A DNA stretch of 64,000 bases from Romanomermis culicivorax (Eukaryota; Nematoda; Enoplea; Mermithida; Mermithidae): the NCBI GenBank assembly GCA_963922205.1, contig CAWUHX010000136.1, forward strand, positions 62,001 through 126,000. The letters run 5' to 3'. Both the position numbers and the translations under genes were made by a program. Positions 46,101 through 56,171 of the stretch are shown here, piece after piece. Positions within the stretch are counted from its first letter, which is position 1; every line of letters starts with the position of its first letter. The notes under the pieces are model-generated. The model searched no databases and had not been told where the DNA came from. It saw nothing but the letters and a program-made list of their open reading frames with translations.

Positions 46101-47701
46101 TAGGTACGCTTTTCTTGCATGTTTTACATTCAAAATAACCGCAATTATGAGGATTAGAATGTGCTCGTCGAACCAGTGTATCACATTGTTCGCACACTTT
46201 GAAACGATCACAAATAGATAAACCTGTTTTTTGACGTTTGGATTGACCTCTTTGAGTAAAAACAAGCTTGTGTCGAGCAAAACACTTATCGTTTTTAAAA
46301 TAACGCAGACAATCTTTGCATTTTCGAGCATTAAATTGATTACATGGGGGTGTATTGTAACACAGAGGACAAACGTTTCTGCATCTGTGTTCCATTTTGT
46401 TGTTGTAGGCCAGATCGCAATGAGGACAAAAGTAGCTGCGGTCAAAAAATCCAGGCATCTTTGTAATGAGGGAGTAATGGTTATCATGGTGGTAAATATT
46501 TAAAACATGCGTTGCTTCAGGTCCTTAAAACTCTAAATACGTACACAATAACTGAAAAATAAAAAACTCTAACCTCTAAATATTAAATCTTTAAAGCGTT
46601 CTCTGCTAAAAACTTTGATTTGATAATCGGGTAATAAAACAGTTTGCAATTGTTCCCACTGATGAAAACCACAAGCTCCTTGATGATTAGCTAAGCCTGC
46701 TAAGGTCATCAGTTCTTTAGCAACCTTTGTTTGCAGCAGATGTGACTTGTCAGACTTTCGAATACTTTCCCATTTGTGCTCAGCATTCTTATCTTTTTTA
46801 TGAATGTAAGCTCTAGCAACAACTAGAGCTCTAGCAAAACATAAATCATCCGTGTTGCTGATTTGAATAATACAGCGTTTATCTTTTAGAAAATCATTAT
46901 GTTTTAAATATTGATGAGCATTGTGAATACCTTAAATAAATAAATAAATAAAAATCTTACATAAGTAATTTTAATCAGCTTACCGCTACCCGCAGGTGGT
47001 GTTACAACAATAGTACGAATTGTAGACTGACGACTATCAATTTGTATTTGCTCATTTGATTGAAGAACAGCATTAAGAGTGTTTACAATCAAATCTCCAG
47101 TTAAAGCATGTTTCGGTCTAAAAGGTATCAAAACACGACCTTTTGTCAAATCTGGATGGTCAAAGGAAAACCCTATAAACGCATTATCAGCGACATTCTC
47201 AGAAATTCGCTCTACTATACGTTGAAATGTTGGTACTATTTGAGCATTTAAATCATCCATATGTTCAGTATTACGAAAGTTCACAGAGTACTCGCGACCC
47301 TCGGTATTAAAATGCCTAAAATTTACAGTACTGGGTTGACCTAGTTCGAAAAAATCATCCGCAACAAAAGATGCATTCGTTACACCTCCACTACCCCCGC
47401 CACCACCACCAATTTGAACTGTTTCGTGAATTTCTTCCTCATCAGAACTGTAAGGCGTATAACTTTTGTATTGATCATCTTCATCATCATCATAATCTAA
47501 AACAGTTCCTTCTTCTTCTTCTTCCAAAATAACATTATTATCGAGTGTTTCTTCTTCTTCTTCTTCCTTCTCAGAGGTAATATTCTCTGAAGACTCATTC
47601 ACTATTGTTTCATCGTCGTCTTCATCAGAAGTAATATCTTCTAAAATTTCCATAGGCATGTCGTCTTCGTCCGAAGTAATATCCTCATAAATAGGTTTCA
47701 T
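43147..47701 (-). CDS. Protein-primed DNA polymerase B, 11 exons, 3' truncated
   Basis: Exons on the minus strand: 47701-46984, 46930-46574, 46523-46095, 46038-45565, 45509-45250, 45199-44842, 44788-44522, 44470-44055, 44002-43886, 43834-43670 and 43617-43147. All introns are 50-56 nt with GT-AG ends and phases that fit. About 1343 codons remain. Order: an acidic low-complexity N-terminus, the Polinton N-terminal domain (NTDDLCFARALVVARAY), Cys/His zinc regions (YFCPHC, CPLCYNTPPC), exonuclease motifs (FVFYDFETT, YCRSDVQVL), polymerase motif A (VDVCSLYPFVN), motif B (KLMLNSFWGKFG) and motif C (YFDTDSIIY). It should copy the element genome by protein priming. The end after STDQYLQ is lost at the foldback junction, so roughly the last 80 residues are missing judging from the copy at 28811. 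Confidence 0.93.
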
Positions 47702-48508
47702 TATAAAAATTATCTAAACTAGAAAATATAAAAACTATAAACTAGAAAAATAGAAAACAACCTATTCATTAAAAACTTATACGGTAATAATAATAATAGA
47801 AAATTTTTATAAATCAGCAAAAACTATTAATTTTATGGTAGAGATTTAATTATTGTTTACGAGGTTAATGTAGTACTTTTCTTTTTTATGATGGGAAAGC
47901 TTTAAAGACCTCTATAACCCATAAACACGTGCCCATATCATTTCTTTAGCTTATTTTATTAGCATATTACCAGTTAAAACCAGTTGAAAACCTGTTTTAC
48001 TGTACAACCCTAGTATTTTTGTTTTGATTCTTGAAGCTATAAAATAACTGTAATAGCTGCTTATAACCCTGTTGCACCATCTTTTCTTTTTATGTGGAAA
48101 AGCTTTAAAGACCATTATAACTCATGCGCACGTGGCTATATTGCTTCTATAGCTTTGACCTTGATAATTACTATAACACATAAAACACATATATTTTTCT
48201 AGCTTTGATCTCAAAGGTTACCGTACCACATAAATACATTTTATTTTATTTTTGTAGAACATAGCTCCTCCTCTCATATACTCCTCAGAATAGTAGAATA
48301 CTGTAGGATATATGTCTTGAATATTTATTATGCTTATAACTCCTCCTCTTACAGCTTTAAGCTATATATCTTGGTTATTTTATTATAACTATAACCTCCT
48401 TTTACTCAAAATTTTGAACACTTTATACATTTATCTGTTTTGTTGCTACAAAAACTACTCGCTTCTTCTCTCTCTCTCTCTTTAATATTTCTTCAAGAAT
48501 TTTCAAAA
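47702..48508. promoter_or_regulatory. Divergent promoter region with repeated CACGTG block
   Basis: It lies between the divergent polymerase and plus-strand gene sets. A ~45-bp block (AAAGCTTTAAAGACC, then TATAAC, then CACGTG) occurs at 47894-47940 and again at 48101-48144. The CACGTG E-box-like palindromes at 47926 and 48129 are 203 bp apart. CTCCTCCT-like motifs follow at about 48268, 48341 and 48390. Two similar CTCCGCC motifs precede the small gene at 54825. A regulatory role is inferred from position and repetition. Confidence 0.45.
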
Positions 48509-49726
48509 ATGGAACACCAGTTTATGTTAGACGAAAACATGGCATTATTTGTAGTGGTTGAAGGTAGATACGTGTCAATCTATTTTCGTAACGTCGACCC
48601 TAAAACAAAAGAGGCGTACGGTCGCGGATTCAAGCTCATTTTACCACAATACGGTATACTAGGTCGCAATGTCAATATTATTGAAAAGACATTTTCACAT
48701 GGAGGTCGATGCGGCATCAACCTTGGTTATAAAATGCTGGTCGAGAGCGACGGGGTTACAGTACGATTTAACAATTTGTTTAATGGAACGACATGGTGCT
48801 TATCTAAAGAAGTGAGTTGATATATGAATTCTTTCTTTCTTTCTTTTAAAATATAATGTTTTATTCTTTAGCAATTTTGGCGCTGGACCAATATGATACA
48901 TGAGATAGCTCCAGCTATTTCAAACGAGTACAACGCTTTAGCAGCAAATCTCCAGCTAGCGATAAAACGCAAAACAAACGAAAACGACGACGTAGCTGGA
49001 AAAAATGGTTCTACCCCGAAAATTGTTAAAGAAGAAGAAGAAGTCGGTGCAGATAAGAAAATTATAAAAGAAGAAGAAGAAGGGATTCATGCTACAAAAT
49101 TCGCCGGAGAACAAAGCAATGCTCGTGAAGATCAAAAGGAAGCTAGCGTTCAAACGTCGTTTATTAATGATCTCTTCATCAATTGTTTCAATGATCCAGA
49201 CTACGATTCAGCGTCGGATACCAATTCGTTGGACGCCGAAACCAGACGTATTTGTGAGTTACGTGTTCCGGGTTTAGATATTCCATGGTTTTTTGATGAG
49301 CAAGTAGTAAAAGGTGAAAAATTATTTATAATTATATGTGCTGAGTTAATTATACAAGACATCTTTAATGGGTGTATTTTTGATTGTTATTGCGCGAAAG
49401 AGGTAGGAATTGTTGAGGATCATCAGTGTCCAGCTCGTAATTCCATATATAATATCACAATTACACCAACAGTTAATCGTTTATATGAAAAGATGGGACT
49501 TATCATTGACTGTTTTGAATATGTTATAGGTGAAGTTCAAGGTTATTACAGTCTTCGCGCTTTTAAACAGATGATTGACATATTTAGATGTATACCACTT
49601 ACAAGTACTGGCCGTAAAATTCTTAAGGATACTGTAGCTTGTTTTATTGATGAAGGTTATCATTATGATTTTGATGATGCTGTTGTTATCAAAACACTAC
49701 GCGATTTTATTAGCAGTAAATTGTAA
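48509..49726 (+). CDS. Polinton protein of unknown function, two exons
   Basis: Exons 48509-48811 and 48872-49726 (donor GTGAGT, acceptor TTCTTTAG, phase 0) give 385 residues. The N-terminal ~125 residues look folded: RYVSIYFRNVDPKTKEAYG and later TTWCLSKEQFWRWTNMI, faintly like a PC4-type ssDNA-binding strand-helix pattern; this is only a suggestion. A Lys/Glu-rich linker (residues about 130-200) follows. The C-terminal domain has six or more Cys (FDCYCAKEVGIVEDHQC) and CELRVPGLDIPWFFDEQVVK. A second copy of that domain survives at 33918-34850, so it is a conserved family member. It is the first gene after the divergent promoter, next to the ATPase. Confidence 0.8.
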
Positions 49727-50062
49727 AAGTTTTGCTTACATTCATTCATTCATTCATTCATTCATTCATTCATTACAGCTTGTATGTTTTAATTAGCTAT
49801 ATTTTGATTGCTTATGTAATTGCTTACGTATTTGCTTGTTATATATATATAATTTCATACATACATACATTGCGCGTATATTTTGCATACAGTAATGCTA
49901 TTCTATTTTATATAATCATCTATCTTTATGTTTTTACATGTGCACTGCTTTATATTGTAATTTTGATAATTATGTAACATTTTGTTTTAAATAATAATAA
50001 AAATCATTTTAAAAATTGTTCAAGTAAAAAGGTGGTTGGTTTTTGTTGTTGTCAAAAAAGAG
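49727..50062. other. Intergenic spacer with ATTC microsatellite
   Basis: 49740-49775 is an ATTC-type microsatellite of about nine units. The remainder is AT-rich with AATAAA-like signals (about 49993) that could polyadenylate the upstream message. Confidence 0.5.
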
Positions 50063-50719
50063 ATGTCAAATGATGATGATGAAAAGTTTTATATATGGAA
50101 ACATCCATTTAACTGTATAGTTTCTGCTCCAACAAAATCAGGAAAAACACAATTTGTTAAAAAACTTGTAATTTTTGCTAAAGAAATGCTTCACCCTGCT
50201 CCAGTGAAAATTTATTGGTGTTATTCGGAATGGCAAGAAGCTTACGATGAATTAGTTCAGAAATGTTCTTATGTAGAATTTATTCAAGGTTCGCCTGATT
50301 TGAATGAACTTCAGAAAAGTAAAGATACACCTAAATTATTAATTATGGATGATATGATGCAAGAGATGAAGAATGATCAAAGTTTAACTCAACTTTTTAC
50401 TAAAGGATCGCATCATTGGAATATATCAATTATACATATAGTTCAGAATGCCTTTTTTGATGGAATGCGTACGAGTAGGATAAACGCTCAATATTTAATT
50501 CTTTTAAAAAACCCAAGCGATAGATTACAAGTCCGCACACTGGCTCGACAGATTTTTCCAACTACCTCAAATTATTTCATAGAATCGTATGAGGATGCTA
50601 CTAGTAAACCATACGGTTATTTATTAATAGATCTTACACAGACATGTCCTGAAAAATATCGACTTAGATCTAATATATTCCCCGACAATGATCATTTGAT
50701 TTTGTATACACCTAAATGA
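50063..50719 (+). CDS. Genome-packaging ATPase (FtsK/HerA, A32-like)
   Basis: 218 residues from the ATG at 50063; the frame is open slightly further upstream, but without ATG. It has Walker A APTKSGKTQF (Lys28), Walker B LLIMDDMM (Asp96-Asp97), a downstream HIVQNAFFDG region fitting the sensor position, and RINAQYLILLKNPSDRLQVR. In Polintons and related viruses this enzyme drives DNA into preformed capsids. The length is normal for the family. A broken paralogue lies at 33028-33588. Confidence 0.93.
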   Translation: MSNDDDEKFYIWKHPFNCIVSAPTKSGKTQFVKKLVIFAKEMLHPAPVKIYWCYSEWQEAYDELVQKCSYVEFIQGSPDLNELQKSKDTPKLLIMDDMMQEMKNDQSLTQLFTKGSHHWNISIIHIVQNAFFDGMRTSRINAQYLILLKNPSDRLQVRTLARQIFPTTSNYFIESYEDATSKPYGYLLIDLTQTCPEKYRLRSNIFPDNDHLILYTPK

Positions 50720-50777
50720 TTCATCATTTTTACAAAAAACTTTATACAGGTTAGTCGGATCCTATTATTTTAGCGAT

Positions 50778-51248
50778 ATGATATACAGTAAACACATTTT
50801 TTTAAACACTCTCGCTGTGATCCTTTTCATAGCTGTTTTTATTGTATGGGTACAATACCCTTTTCAATTTTATGAAAATGAAGAAGAACCTGTAAATGTT
50901 ACAGATTTTACGATGCCAAACACAAAAAATGTTACAGATTTTACGATACCAAACACAAAAAATGTTACAGATCAGAAAATATTATTATTACGGGAAAATT
51001 ATAAATTACATATAATACCCTTACTACATTTTGTAGAAAAAATTTTACATTGTCCTCAGAATGATGGTCAATTTATGCAATTACGAATGTGTTTCAAAAT
51101 ATATATCTTCAATCCTGTCCTATTTTCCTGTTGTAGTCGAAGCAGTAAATTTCAAAACTTGTACATCAATGGAACTAGATTACGATATATTGATACGATA
51201 GCTTTATTACATAATCAGAAAAAAATATTATACCCTTCATCAGTCTAG
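50778..51248 (+). CDS. Single-pass membrane protein with repeated glycosylation motif
   Basis: 156 residues. An N-terminal hydrophobic helix (NTLAVILFIAVFIVWV, residues about 10-26) would act as signal anchor, leaving the C-terminus outside. Residues about 40-65 contain tandem NVTDFTMPNTK / NVTDFTIPNTK / NVTDQK units, encoded by a 36-nt direct repeat, each with an N-glycosylation sequon. The remaining domain holds several Cys (HCPQND, MCFK, SCCSR). I do not recognise the family. Position among virion genes makes a virion-surface or entry-associated role possible, but nothing in the sequence proves it. Confidence 0.7.
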   Translation: MIYSKHIFLNTLAVILFIAVFIVWVQYPFQFYENEEEPVNVTDFTMPNTKNVTDFTIPNTKNVTDQKILLLRENYKLHIIPLLHFVEKILHCPQNDGQFMQLRMCFKIYIFNPVLFSCCSRSSKFQNLYINGTRLRYIDTIALLHNQKKILYPSSV

Positions 51249-51308
51249 TCGAGAATTTTGAAGAGGTTGGTCGTTTTTCTATAATTCGTTTGTTTTGTGA
51301 CAATTAGA

Positions 51309-51771
51309 ATGTCCGCCGCATTTGAAGTTTTTGTCAGAATGGTGCAAAATAAAGTAAAAGGTAAAAATTTATATCTCTTCTTTATCTATTTATTAAACTA
51401 TTGTATTTTTTATTTAAGGTAAAATACTAAACAACAAACAGAAATGCGAAATAGCTGATTTGTTTTGGACTCGTTTTTCACCAGAAGCCAAGATTTTTTA
51501 CAAAGACATAGCTAAGGTGTGCAACCATTTACGGCGTGAAGTTGGTTTACCTATGGGACGTAAAAAAGTTACACAATTTTGGTGTTTTGCTAGACTATTA
51601 CTGACGGAGTTGGATATGGTCGAAACTCGCGCTATTTTTGTAGAAGATCTTTTTTTAAAACTAGATACAGCTCATAAACTATTTTTTATGAATATGAATA
51701 ACTTGTGTGCTTTTTCTAGACGCGAAGAGTTGAATATCGTCATACAAAATGAAGCTTCATTACTATCTTAA
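51309..51771 (+). CDS. Tandem HMG-box-like DNA-binding protein, AT-rich copy
   Basis: Exons 51309-51360 and 51419-51771 (intron of 58 nt, phase 1) give 134 residues. Residues 3-57 fit one HMG box: AAFEVFVR at the start, EIADLFWTRFSPEAKIFYKD across the helix 2-3 turn with Trp34, then an RRE end. Residues about 66-120 fit a second, more divergent box: QFWCFARLL, then VEDLFLKL and AHKLFFMNMNN. Two boxes without other domains resemble DNA-bending architectural proteins. It could compact or bend the element genome in the particle or nucleus. A paralogue with the same intron phase and position lies at 59023-59448. The HMG assignment is by eye only. Confidence 0.72.
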
Positions 51772-51853
51772 TGTAATACAATAAATATTTCAATGTTTAC
51801 TCATCATTTGGTCATTATTGTAAAATTTTTTTGTACTGTACGGTCTGTTTTGT

Positions 51854-52207
51854 ATGGCTTCTAGATTAAAGAAATATATTCATGAGCTCAATGTGTTAAA
51901 AAATTCAAATCGTGTTCAAAGACGTGCTCTTCTTCAACATTCTTCCCCCGATTTGATCTGTTGTATATGTGAAATTTGTTTGAACATTTTGAACGGTAAT
52001 ATTCCTATTAATTTAAACTTAAAAAAGAAATTGGCCAAACATAAATTATTGCTTAGAGGTTTGGCTACTAGACACGAAAAAAACAAGAAAAAAGATTTAC
52101 ATAATAAACGTGTAAGAATTGTTCAAAGTGGTGGAGCATTTTTACCTCTAGTACTACCCGTTTTATTATCTACATTAGCAAGTTTTGTTACAGAGAAATT
52201 ATTATAG
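51854..52207 (+). CDS. Conserved Polinton basic protein with hydrophobic C-terminus
   Basis: 117 residues. A basic N-terminal half contains ALLQHSSPDLICCICEICLN and a Lys-rich stretch (LKKKLAKHKLLLRGLATRHE). The C-terminus ends in QSGGAFLPLVLPVLLSTLAS. This pattern, a basic helical domain followed by a Gly-Gly and hydrophobic tail, is known to me from many Polinton and adintovirus-like elements, always near the capsid or integrase genes. The function is not established. The stop is followed two bases later by the next ATG. Confidence 0.75.
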   Translation: MASRLKKYIHELNVLKNSNRVQRRALLQHSSPDLICCICEICLNILNGNIPINLNLKKKLAKHKLLLRGLATRHEKNKKKDLHNKRVRIVQSGGAFLPLVLPVLLSTLASFVTEKLL

Positions 52208-52208
52208 A

Positions 52209-53066
52209 ATGAAATTTGCTAATAAATTTGCTCTTATACCTCAGGAGGTTCTGAATAAACTGAATAACTCTCAGGTTTCTTCTTCTTCGACGACGACGAG
52301 TTCAAATGAAAAGACAGGTATAGCTAAGCAAGTTGACATGTATCGTAACGAGCTAGAGCGCATTTTGAAAGATAATACGTTAACACCTGAAGAACAATAC
52401 AAAATGTACTCGCAACTATTTTCACAATATTTAACTTTTGAACATGAAAAGGCTCAACCTACTACAGTGATTTTAAAACAAAAAGTTATTGATAACGAAG
52501 AAGATGAGAAGGATAATGACGATTTGAAACAAAAAGAAAAAAATTGGTTGAATGATGAAAAGTTACTTAGCGGTATTCCTAAACAGTTTAAACGCTCGGC
52601 ATCTTTATTATTGGAACATGTGCGACATAACCCTAGTATAAATGTTAATAAGCAAGGTGAAGTATTAATTGATGGAAAATTAATTGAAGGATCACATATT
52701 ATTGATTTATTACATGATTTGTCTCGTAAACGTTCAAAAATTACGCAAACGCTTGGAGTAGATGAGTTTGTTAATGCTTTGAAAAAATATAATGTACCAT
52801 TAGAGGCTATAGGAAACCCATTACGTAAAATGTTATTCACTTTACCTCGGAAACTCTCCTACCATACACCTCCGGAAGAATCAGATGATCATGCAGTTAG
52901 TAGTGTCAAGCGGTTGAATAAGCCACTTGTGAAAGGTGTTGATTTATTTTCAAGTGGTGCTGAGGAAGATATCAAAGACGATTCATTCTTTAATAAAGGA
53001 AACTCGACAGAAAAGAAGATACGGCGCAAAGCTAGAGCACTTAGACGGTATACTCCTTTGTACTAG
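52209..53066 (+). CDS. Conserved Polinton hypothetical protein upstream of integrase
   Basis: 285 residues from the ATG at 52209 (1 base after the preceding stop). It has a Ser/Thr-rich linker after residue ~18, a charged coiled-coil-like middle, and a conserved-looking domain with SGIPKQFKRSASLLLEHVRH and VLIDGKLIEGSHIIDLLHDL. A basic C-terminus follows (KKIRRKARALRRY). Similar proteins lie directly upstream of integrase in other Polintons to my knowledge; the role is unknown. The integrase ATG begins 5 bases after the stop. Confidence 0.72.
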   Translation: MKFANKFALIPQEVLNKLNNSQVSSSSTTTSSNEKTGIAKQVDMYRNELERILKDNTLTPEEQYKMYSQLFSQYLTFEHEKAQPTTVILKQKVIDNEEDEKDNDDLKQKEKNWLNDEKLLSGIPKQFKRSASLLLEHVRHNPSINVNKQGEVLIDGKLIEGSHIIDLLHDLSRKRSKITQTLGVDEFVNALKKYNVPLEAIGNPLRKMLFTLPRKLSYHTPPEESDDHAVSSVKRLNKPLVKGVDLFSSGAEEDIKDDSFFNKGNSTEKKIRRKARALRRYTPLY

Positions 53067-53070
53067 AGCG

Positions 53071-54180
53071 ATGAACACCTTACTTTCGAAATTATACAAA
53101 AATTTACACCGAAATCCCTCAGCTTTTTCTAGTATTGAAAAATTATATGCTGAAGCTAGAAAGCACCGTAAAACAATTACACGTAAAAATGTTAAAGATT
53201 GGCTTTCAAAACAAGATAGTTATACTCTACATAAACAAGTCAACAAAAAATTTTCACGTAATCGTATTTATGTTACAGCTATGGATCAACAATGGGAAAT
53301 TGATTTGGCAGATATGTCTTCTTTAGCAGATTTTAACGATGGATACAAATTTATGCTTACATGTATAGATGTATTAAGTAAATACGCATGGGTTGAACCT
53401 TTAAAATCAAAACACTCAAAGAATGTTTGCGATGCTTTTCAAAATATTTTAAAAAGAGGTCGAATCCCTTGGAGAGTGCGCAGCGATAAAGGAAAAGAAT
53501 TTGTCAACAAAGATTTCCAAAAATTATTGAAAACTAACGATATACATTTTTTTACTTCTCAAAACGAAGACATTAAATGTTCAATAGTGGAACGGTTTAA
53601 TAGAACTTTAAAAACTAAATTATTTAAATATTTTACAGAGTTTACCACTTATAAATGGATTGATATTTTACCCGCAGTTGTTTCCAACTACAATCACTCT
53701 GTTCATAGATCTATTAAGGAAAAACCTATTAATGTAGATTATTCTAACGAAAAAATTATATGGCAAAGACTCTACCCTGAAAGATTATACACTAGAAAGC
53801 CTAAGATTGATATAGGAGATTACGTGCGAATTAGTAAACATAGAGGTGTATTTGACAAAGGTTATTTACCTCAATGGAGTGAAGAAGTTTTCAAAGTAAA
53901 ACATGTTGTGAAGACCCGAAATCATATACTTTATACAATTCAAGATCTGGAAGGCGAAGATATAGAAGGACGTTTTTATGAAAAAGAACTACAGAAAATC
54001 GATTTTAATCCTAATATCAAAGAATACAAAATTGAAAAGGTTTTGAAGACTAAACAATTACCAGATGGTCAGAATAGAGTACTTGTGAAGTGGTGGGGTT
54101 ATCCTGAAAAATTCAACAGTTGGATTTTAGAAAAGGATATACAAAACGACGACAACGACGATTACGATGAACAACTTTGA
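53071..54180 (+). CDS. Polinton retroviral-like integrase with chromodomain
   Basis: 369 residues from the ATG at 53071. The rve-type catalytic core has Asp78 (WEIDLADM), Asp139 (VRSDKGKEF) and Glu174 ([11 protein letters not shown]), a D-34-E spacing. [18 protein letters not shown] segment follows, as in Polinton integrases. A C-terminal chromodomain occupies residues about 317-360 ([24 protein letters not shown]). It should insert the linear element into chromosomes, with the chromodomain directing it to modified histone tails. An acidic tail ends the protein. The last 14 bases overlap the protease gene. Confidence 0.95.
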   Translation: MNTLLSKLYKNLHRNPSAFSSIEKLYAEARKHRKTITRKNVKDWLSKQDSYTLHKQVNKKFSRNRIYVTAMDQQWEIDLADMSSLADFNDGYKFMLTCIDVLSKYAWVEPLKSKHSKNVCDAFQNILKRGRIPWRVRSDKGKEFVNKDFQKLLKTNDIHFFTSQNEDIKCSIVERFNRTLKTKLFKYFTEFTTYKWIDILPAVVSNYNHSVHRSIKEKPINVDYSNEKIIWQRLYPERLYTRKPKIDIGDYVRISKHRGVFDKGYLPQWSEEVFKVKHVVKTRNHILYTIQDLEGEDIEGRFYEKELQKIDFNPNIKEYKIEKVLKTKQLPDGQNRVLVKWWGYPEKFNSWILEKDIQNDDNDDYDEQL

Positions 54181-54658
54181 ATTGACATATTATGCTCAAC
54201 AAGATGAGCTATTATCACAAAATTTTTTAGGAGTTTTTGCTTGCGATACTCTACCGAAGATAGTTAAAAGACCCGCGGCTTTAATTGCGAACACCGATAC
54301 ATCTTTTCAAAAAGGAAGTCATTGGATAGCTATGTATTTTGATAATGCTAACTCTGTATATTATTTTGATTCTTATGGCTTACCACCAGTTATTCCTGCT
54401 TTTATAAATTATATTAACAAAAATGCTTTAATAATATATACAAATAAGAAACATTTACAAAATTTTAATAGTAGGGTTTGTGGTATATATACTTTATATT
54501 TTTTGTATTATAAAGTGCGACATGTTCCTATGTATAAAATGTTTAAAAGTTTCAGTAACACAAATTTTGTTTATAATGATAGATTGATTTGTAAGTTTTT
54601 TCATTGTAAATTTTCTGTAAAAGATCACTTGCGAAATAAATTATGTACACATTTGTAA
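54167..54658 (+). CDS. Adenovirus-type cysteine protease (capsid maturation)
   Basis: 163 residues. The C48/adenain-like catalytic set is visible: His52 (GSHWIAMYF), Asp68 ([10 protein letters not shown]), Gln98 and Cys105 ([17 protein letters not shown]). In this family the enzyme cleaves capsid precursor proteins during particle maturation. The length is normal for Polintons. It starts inside the integrase end (ATGA-type overlap of 14 bases), suggesting shared transcription. Confidence 0.93.
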   Translation: MNNFELTYYAQQDELLSQNFLGVFACDTLPKIVKRPAALIANTDTSFQKGSHWIAMYFDNANSVYYFDSYGLPPVIPAFINYINKNALIIYTNKKHLQNFNSRVCGIYTLYFLYYKVRHVPMYKMFKSFSNTNFVYNDRLICKFFHCKFSVKDHLRNKLCTHL

Positions 54659-54824
54659 AAAGTTAACTCCTTCTATATGTATTTATATATAAATTTTACT
54701 TCACTTTGATAGCTCCGCCTCCTTCATATTTTTGTATAATTTTATTGGTTATTTTAGTAGCTCCGCCTTTTTATAAATTTATAACTGAGTGTTTAGTTGT
54801 TAAATAAAACTTTTTTATTTTGAA

Positions 54825-55076
54825 ATGGATAGTAGTAATAGTACGCATTCAGAAACGTCTCGCATTAGCGTTTGGGAGTTTTTTGGAAAACGTCTACCTC
54901 GAAACGAAGTGGTTTTCTTCAGTCAGGTCATACTAATATACATTGTAGTCATTACAGCTATAATAAATTTATCTCTCTACAATAATAATACACAATTGTG
55001 GGTTGGTCTTTTGTGCGCTTGTATAGGATATTTATTACCTAGCCCCGTACCGACCGTATTACAGTCATCTAATTAA
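54825..55076 (+). CDS. Small membrane protein conserved in Polintons
   Basis: 83 residues. A polar N-terminus with SVWEFFGKRLPRNEVVFFSQ precedes two hydrophobic helices (VILIYIVVITAIINLSL and LWVGLLCACIGYLLP). Similar small two-helix proteins sit between protease and minor capsid genes in other Polintons to my knowledge. The role, perhaps a virion membrane component, is unknown. Two GCTCCGCC motifs (about 54711 and 54762) precede it and may be promoter elements. Confidence 0.75.
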   Translation: MDSSNSTHSETSRISVWEFFGKRLPRNEVVFFSQVILIYIVVITAIINLSLYNNNTQLWVGLLCACIGYLLPSPVPTVLQSSN

Positions 55077-55119
55077 TTGAAGACCGTACCTATAGCAACA
55101 GCAAACAACATTATAAATA

Positions 55120-56037
55120 ATGACAACCTTTGAAGATCAATTTTATATCACATTACCTAGTAATAGCAAAAATGGAAACAAACCCTCTGATTTTTCAGCC
55201 CATCTACCTTACCGTTTAAAACTAGATGGAAGCTGGGAGGTAGGACTAAGTGAAATAATATACCCCTATAGTTGGGCTACATTTACCAATCATGGTGGAG
55301 ATAATGTAATAACGTTAACTACGGATGGTGTTGGAAATAAGGTCAAAAAAATTAAAGTAATAGTTTTTGAAAAACATTACTTTACCATATCTGAATTAAT
55401 TGAAGAGTTGAATGCAAAAGTTGGAGCAGCTATTGCCGGAACTAACATGGAAATCATGTTTTCATACGATGAACATAGTAGAGGATTAGTTAATTTGAAA
55501 ATAAAAAGTGGTACAATCTTACGTAAAATCGAAATAAGCAAACGATTAATGGAGCTTCTCGGATTTGGCGCTACCAATACTGAGGCCTATGCAACTGCTG
55601 ATGATTTTTTAAATAGAGCTGTGAATATTAACTTATATACTGTTGGAGAGAAACCTCCAAAAAATTCTAACACACATATTCCACCATCCAAAGCTGTTTT
55701 TCTTGCCGAGCCTGGAACTAATCATTTATACATGTTAGGTATTCAACCACCAAATTTGAATGATTTACAGAATTTTTATGTTTACTGTAATATTATTGAA
55801 AATCAGATTGTTGGAAATACTTTAGCGCCACTTTTACGTATAGTAAATGTTCAGGGAAAATACAAAGATAATGTGAGTCGTTTATATGAAACACCTCACT
55901 ATATACCAATTCATTTGAAAGAAATTACAGTACTCGAGATTAATATAAAAAACAGTATGAATGAGCTTATACCCTTTCAGTTTGGGAATGTTATAGTTAA
56001 ATTACATTTTCGGCGACGTACTCCTTTATTCCTATAA
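55120..56037 (+). CDS. Minor capsid protein (penton, single jelly roll)
   Basis: 305 residues. The opening FYITLPSNSKNGNKPSDFSA, LDGSWEVGLSEIIYP and the late block YIPIHLKEITVLEINIKN are characteristic of Polinton/adintovirus penton proteins, which fill the five-fold vertices of an icosahedral capsid. A TATAAAT lies 9-15 bases before the ATG. The frame is intact and of normal length. It is followed by the basic protein and major capsid genes, the usual order. Confidence 0.9.
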   Translation: MTTFEDQFYITLPSNSKNGNKPSDFSAHLPYRLKLDGSWEVGLSEIIYPYSWATFTNHGGDNVITLTTDGVGNKVKKIKVIVFEKHYFTISELIEELNAKVGAAIAGTNMEIMFSYDEHSRGLVNLKIKSGTILRKIEISKRLMELLGFGATNTEAYATADDFLNRAVNINLYTVGEKPPKNSNTHIPPSKAVFLAEPGTNHLYMLGIQPPNLNDLQNFYVYCNIIENQIVGNTLAPLLRIVNVQGKYKDNVSRLYETPHYIPIHLKEITVLEINIKNSMNELIPFQFGNVIVKLHFRRRTPLFL

Positions 56038-56171
56038 GCATAGTATCAAATTTTTATTTACTCATTCATTCATTTGCATTTGGACACGTTGTCGTCAGGT
56101 TGAATTTTCGCAAACGCTCTTAATTAATTAATTCATTTAGTTGTTGTTCCTTTTAATTTTCAAAGCAAAAT

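Noticed and set aside
48509-48811. Calling the first exon a PC4 domain
   Set aside because: The strand-helix pattern is only weakly similar and the conserved PC4 Trp/Lys positions cannot be matched with confidence.
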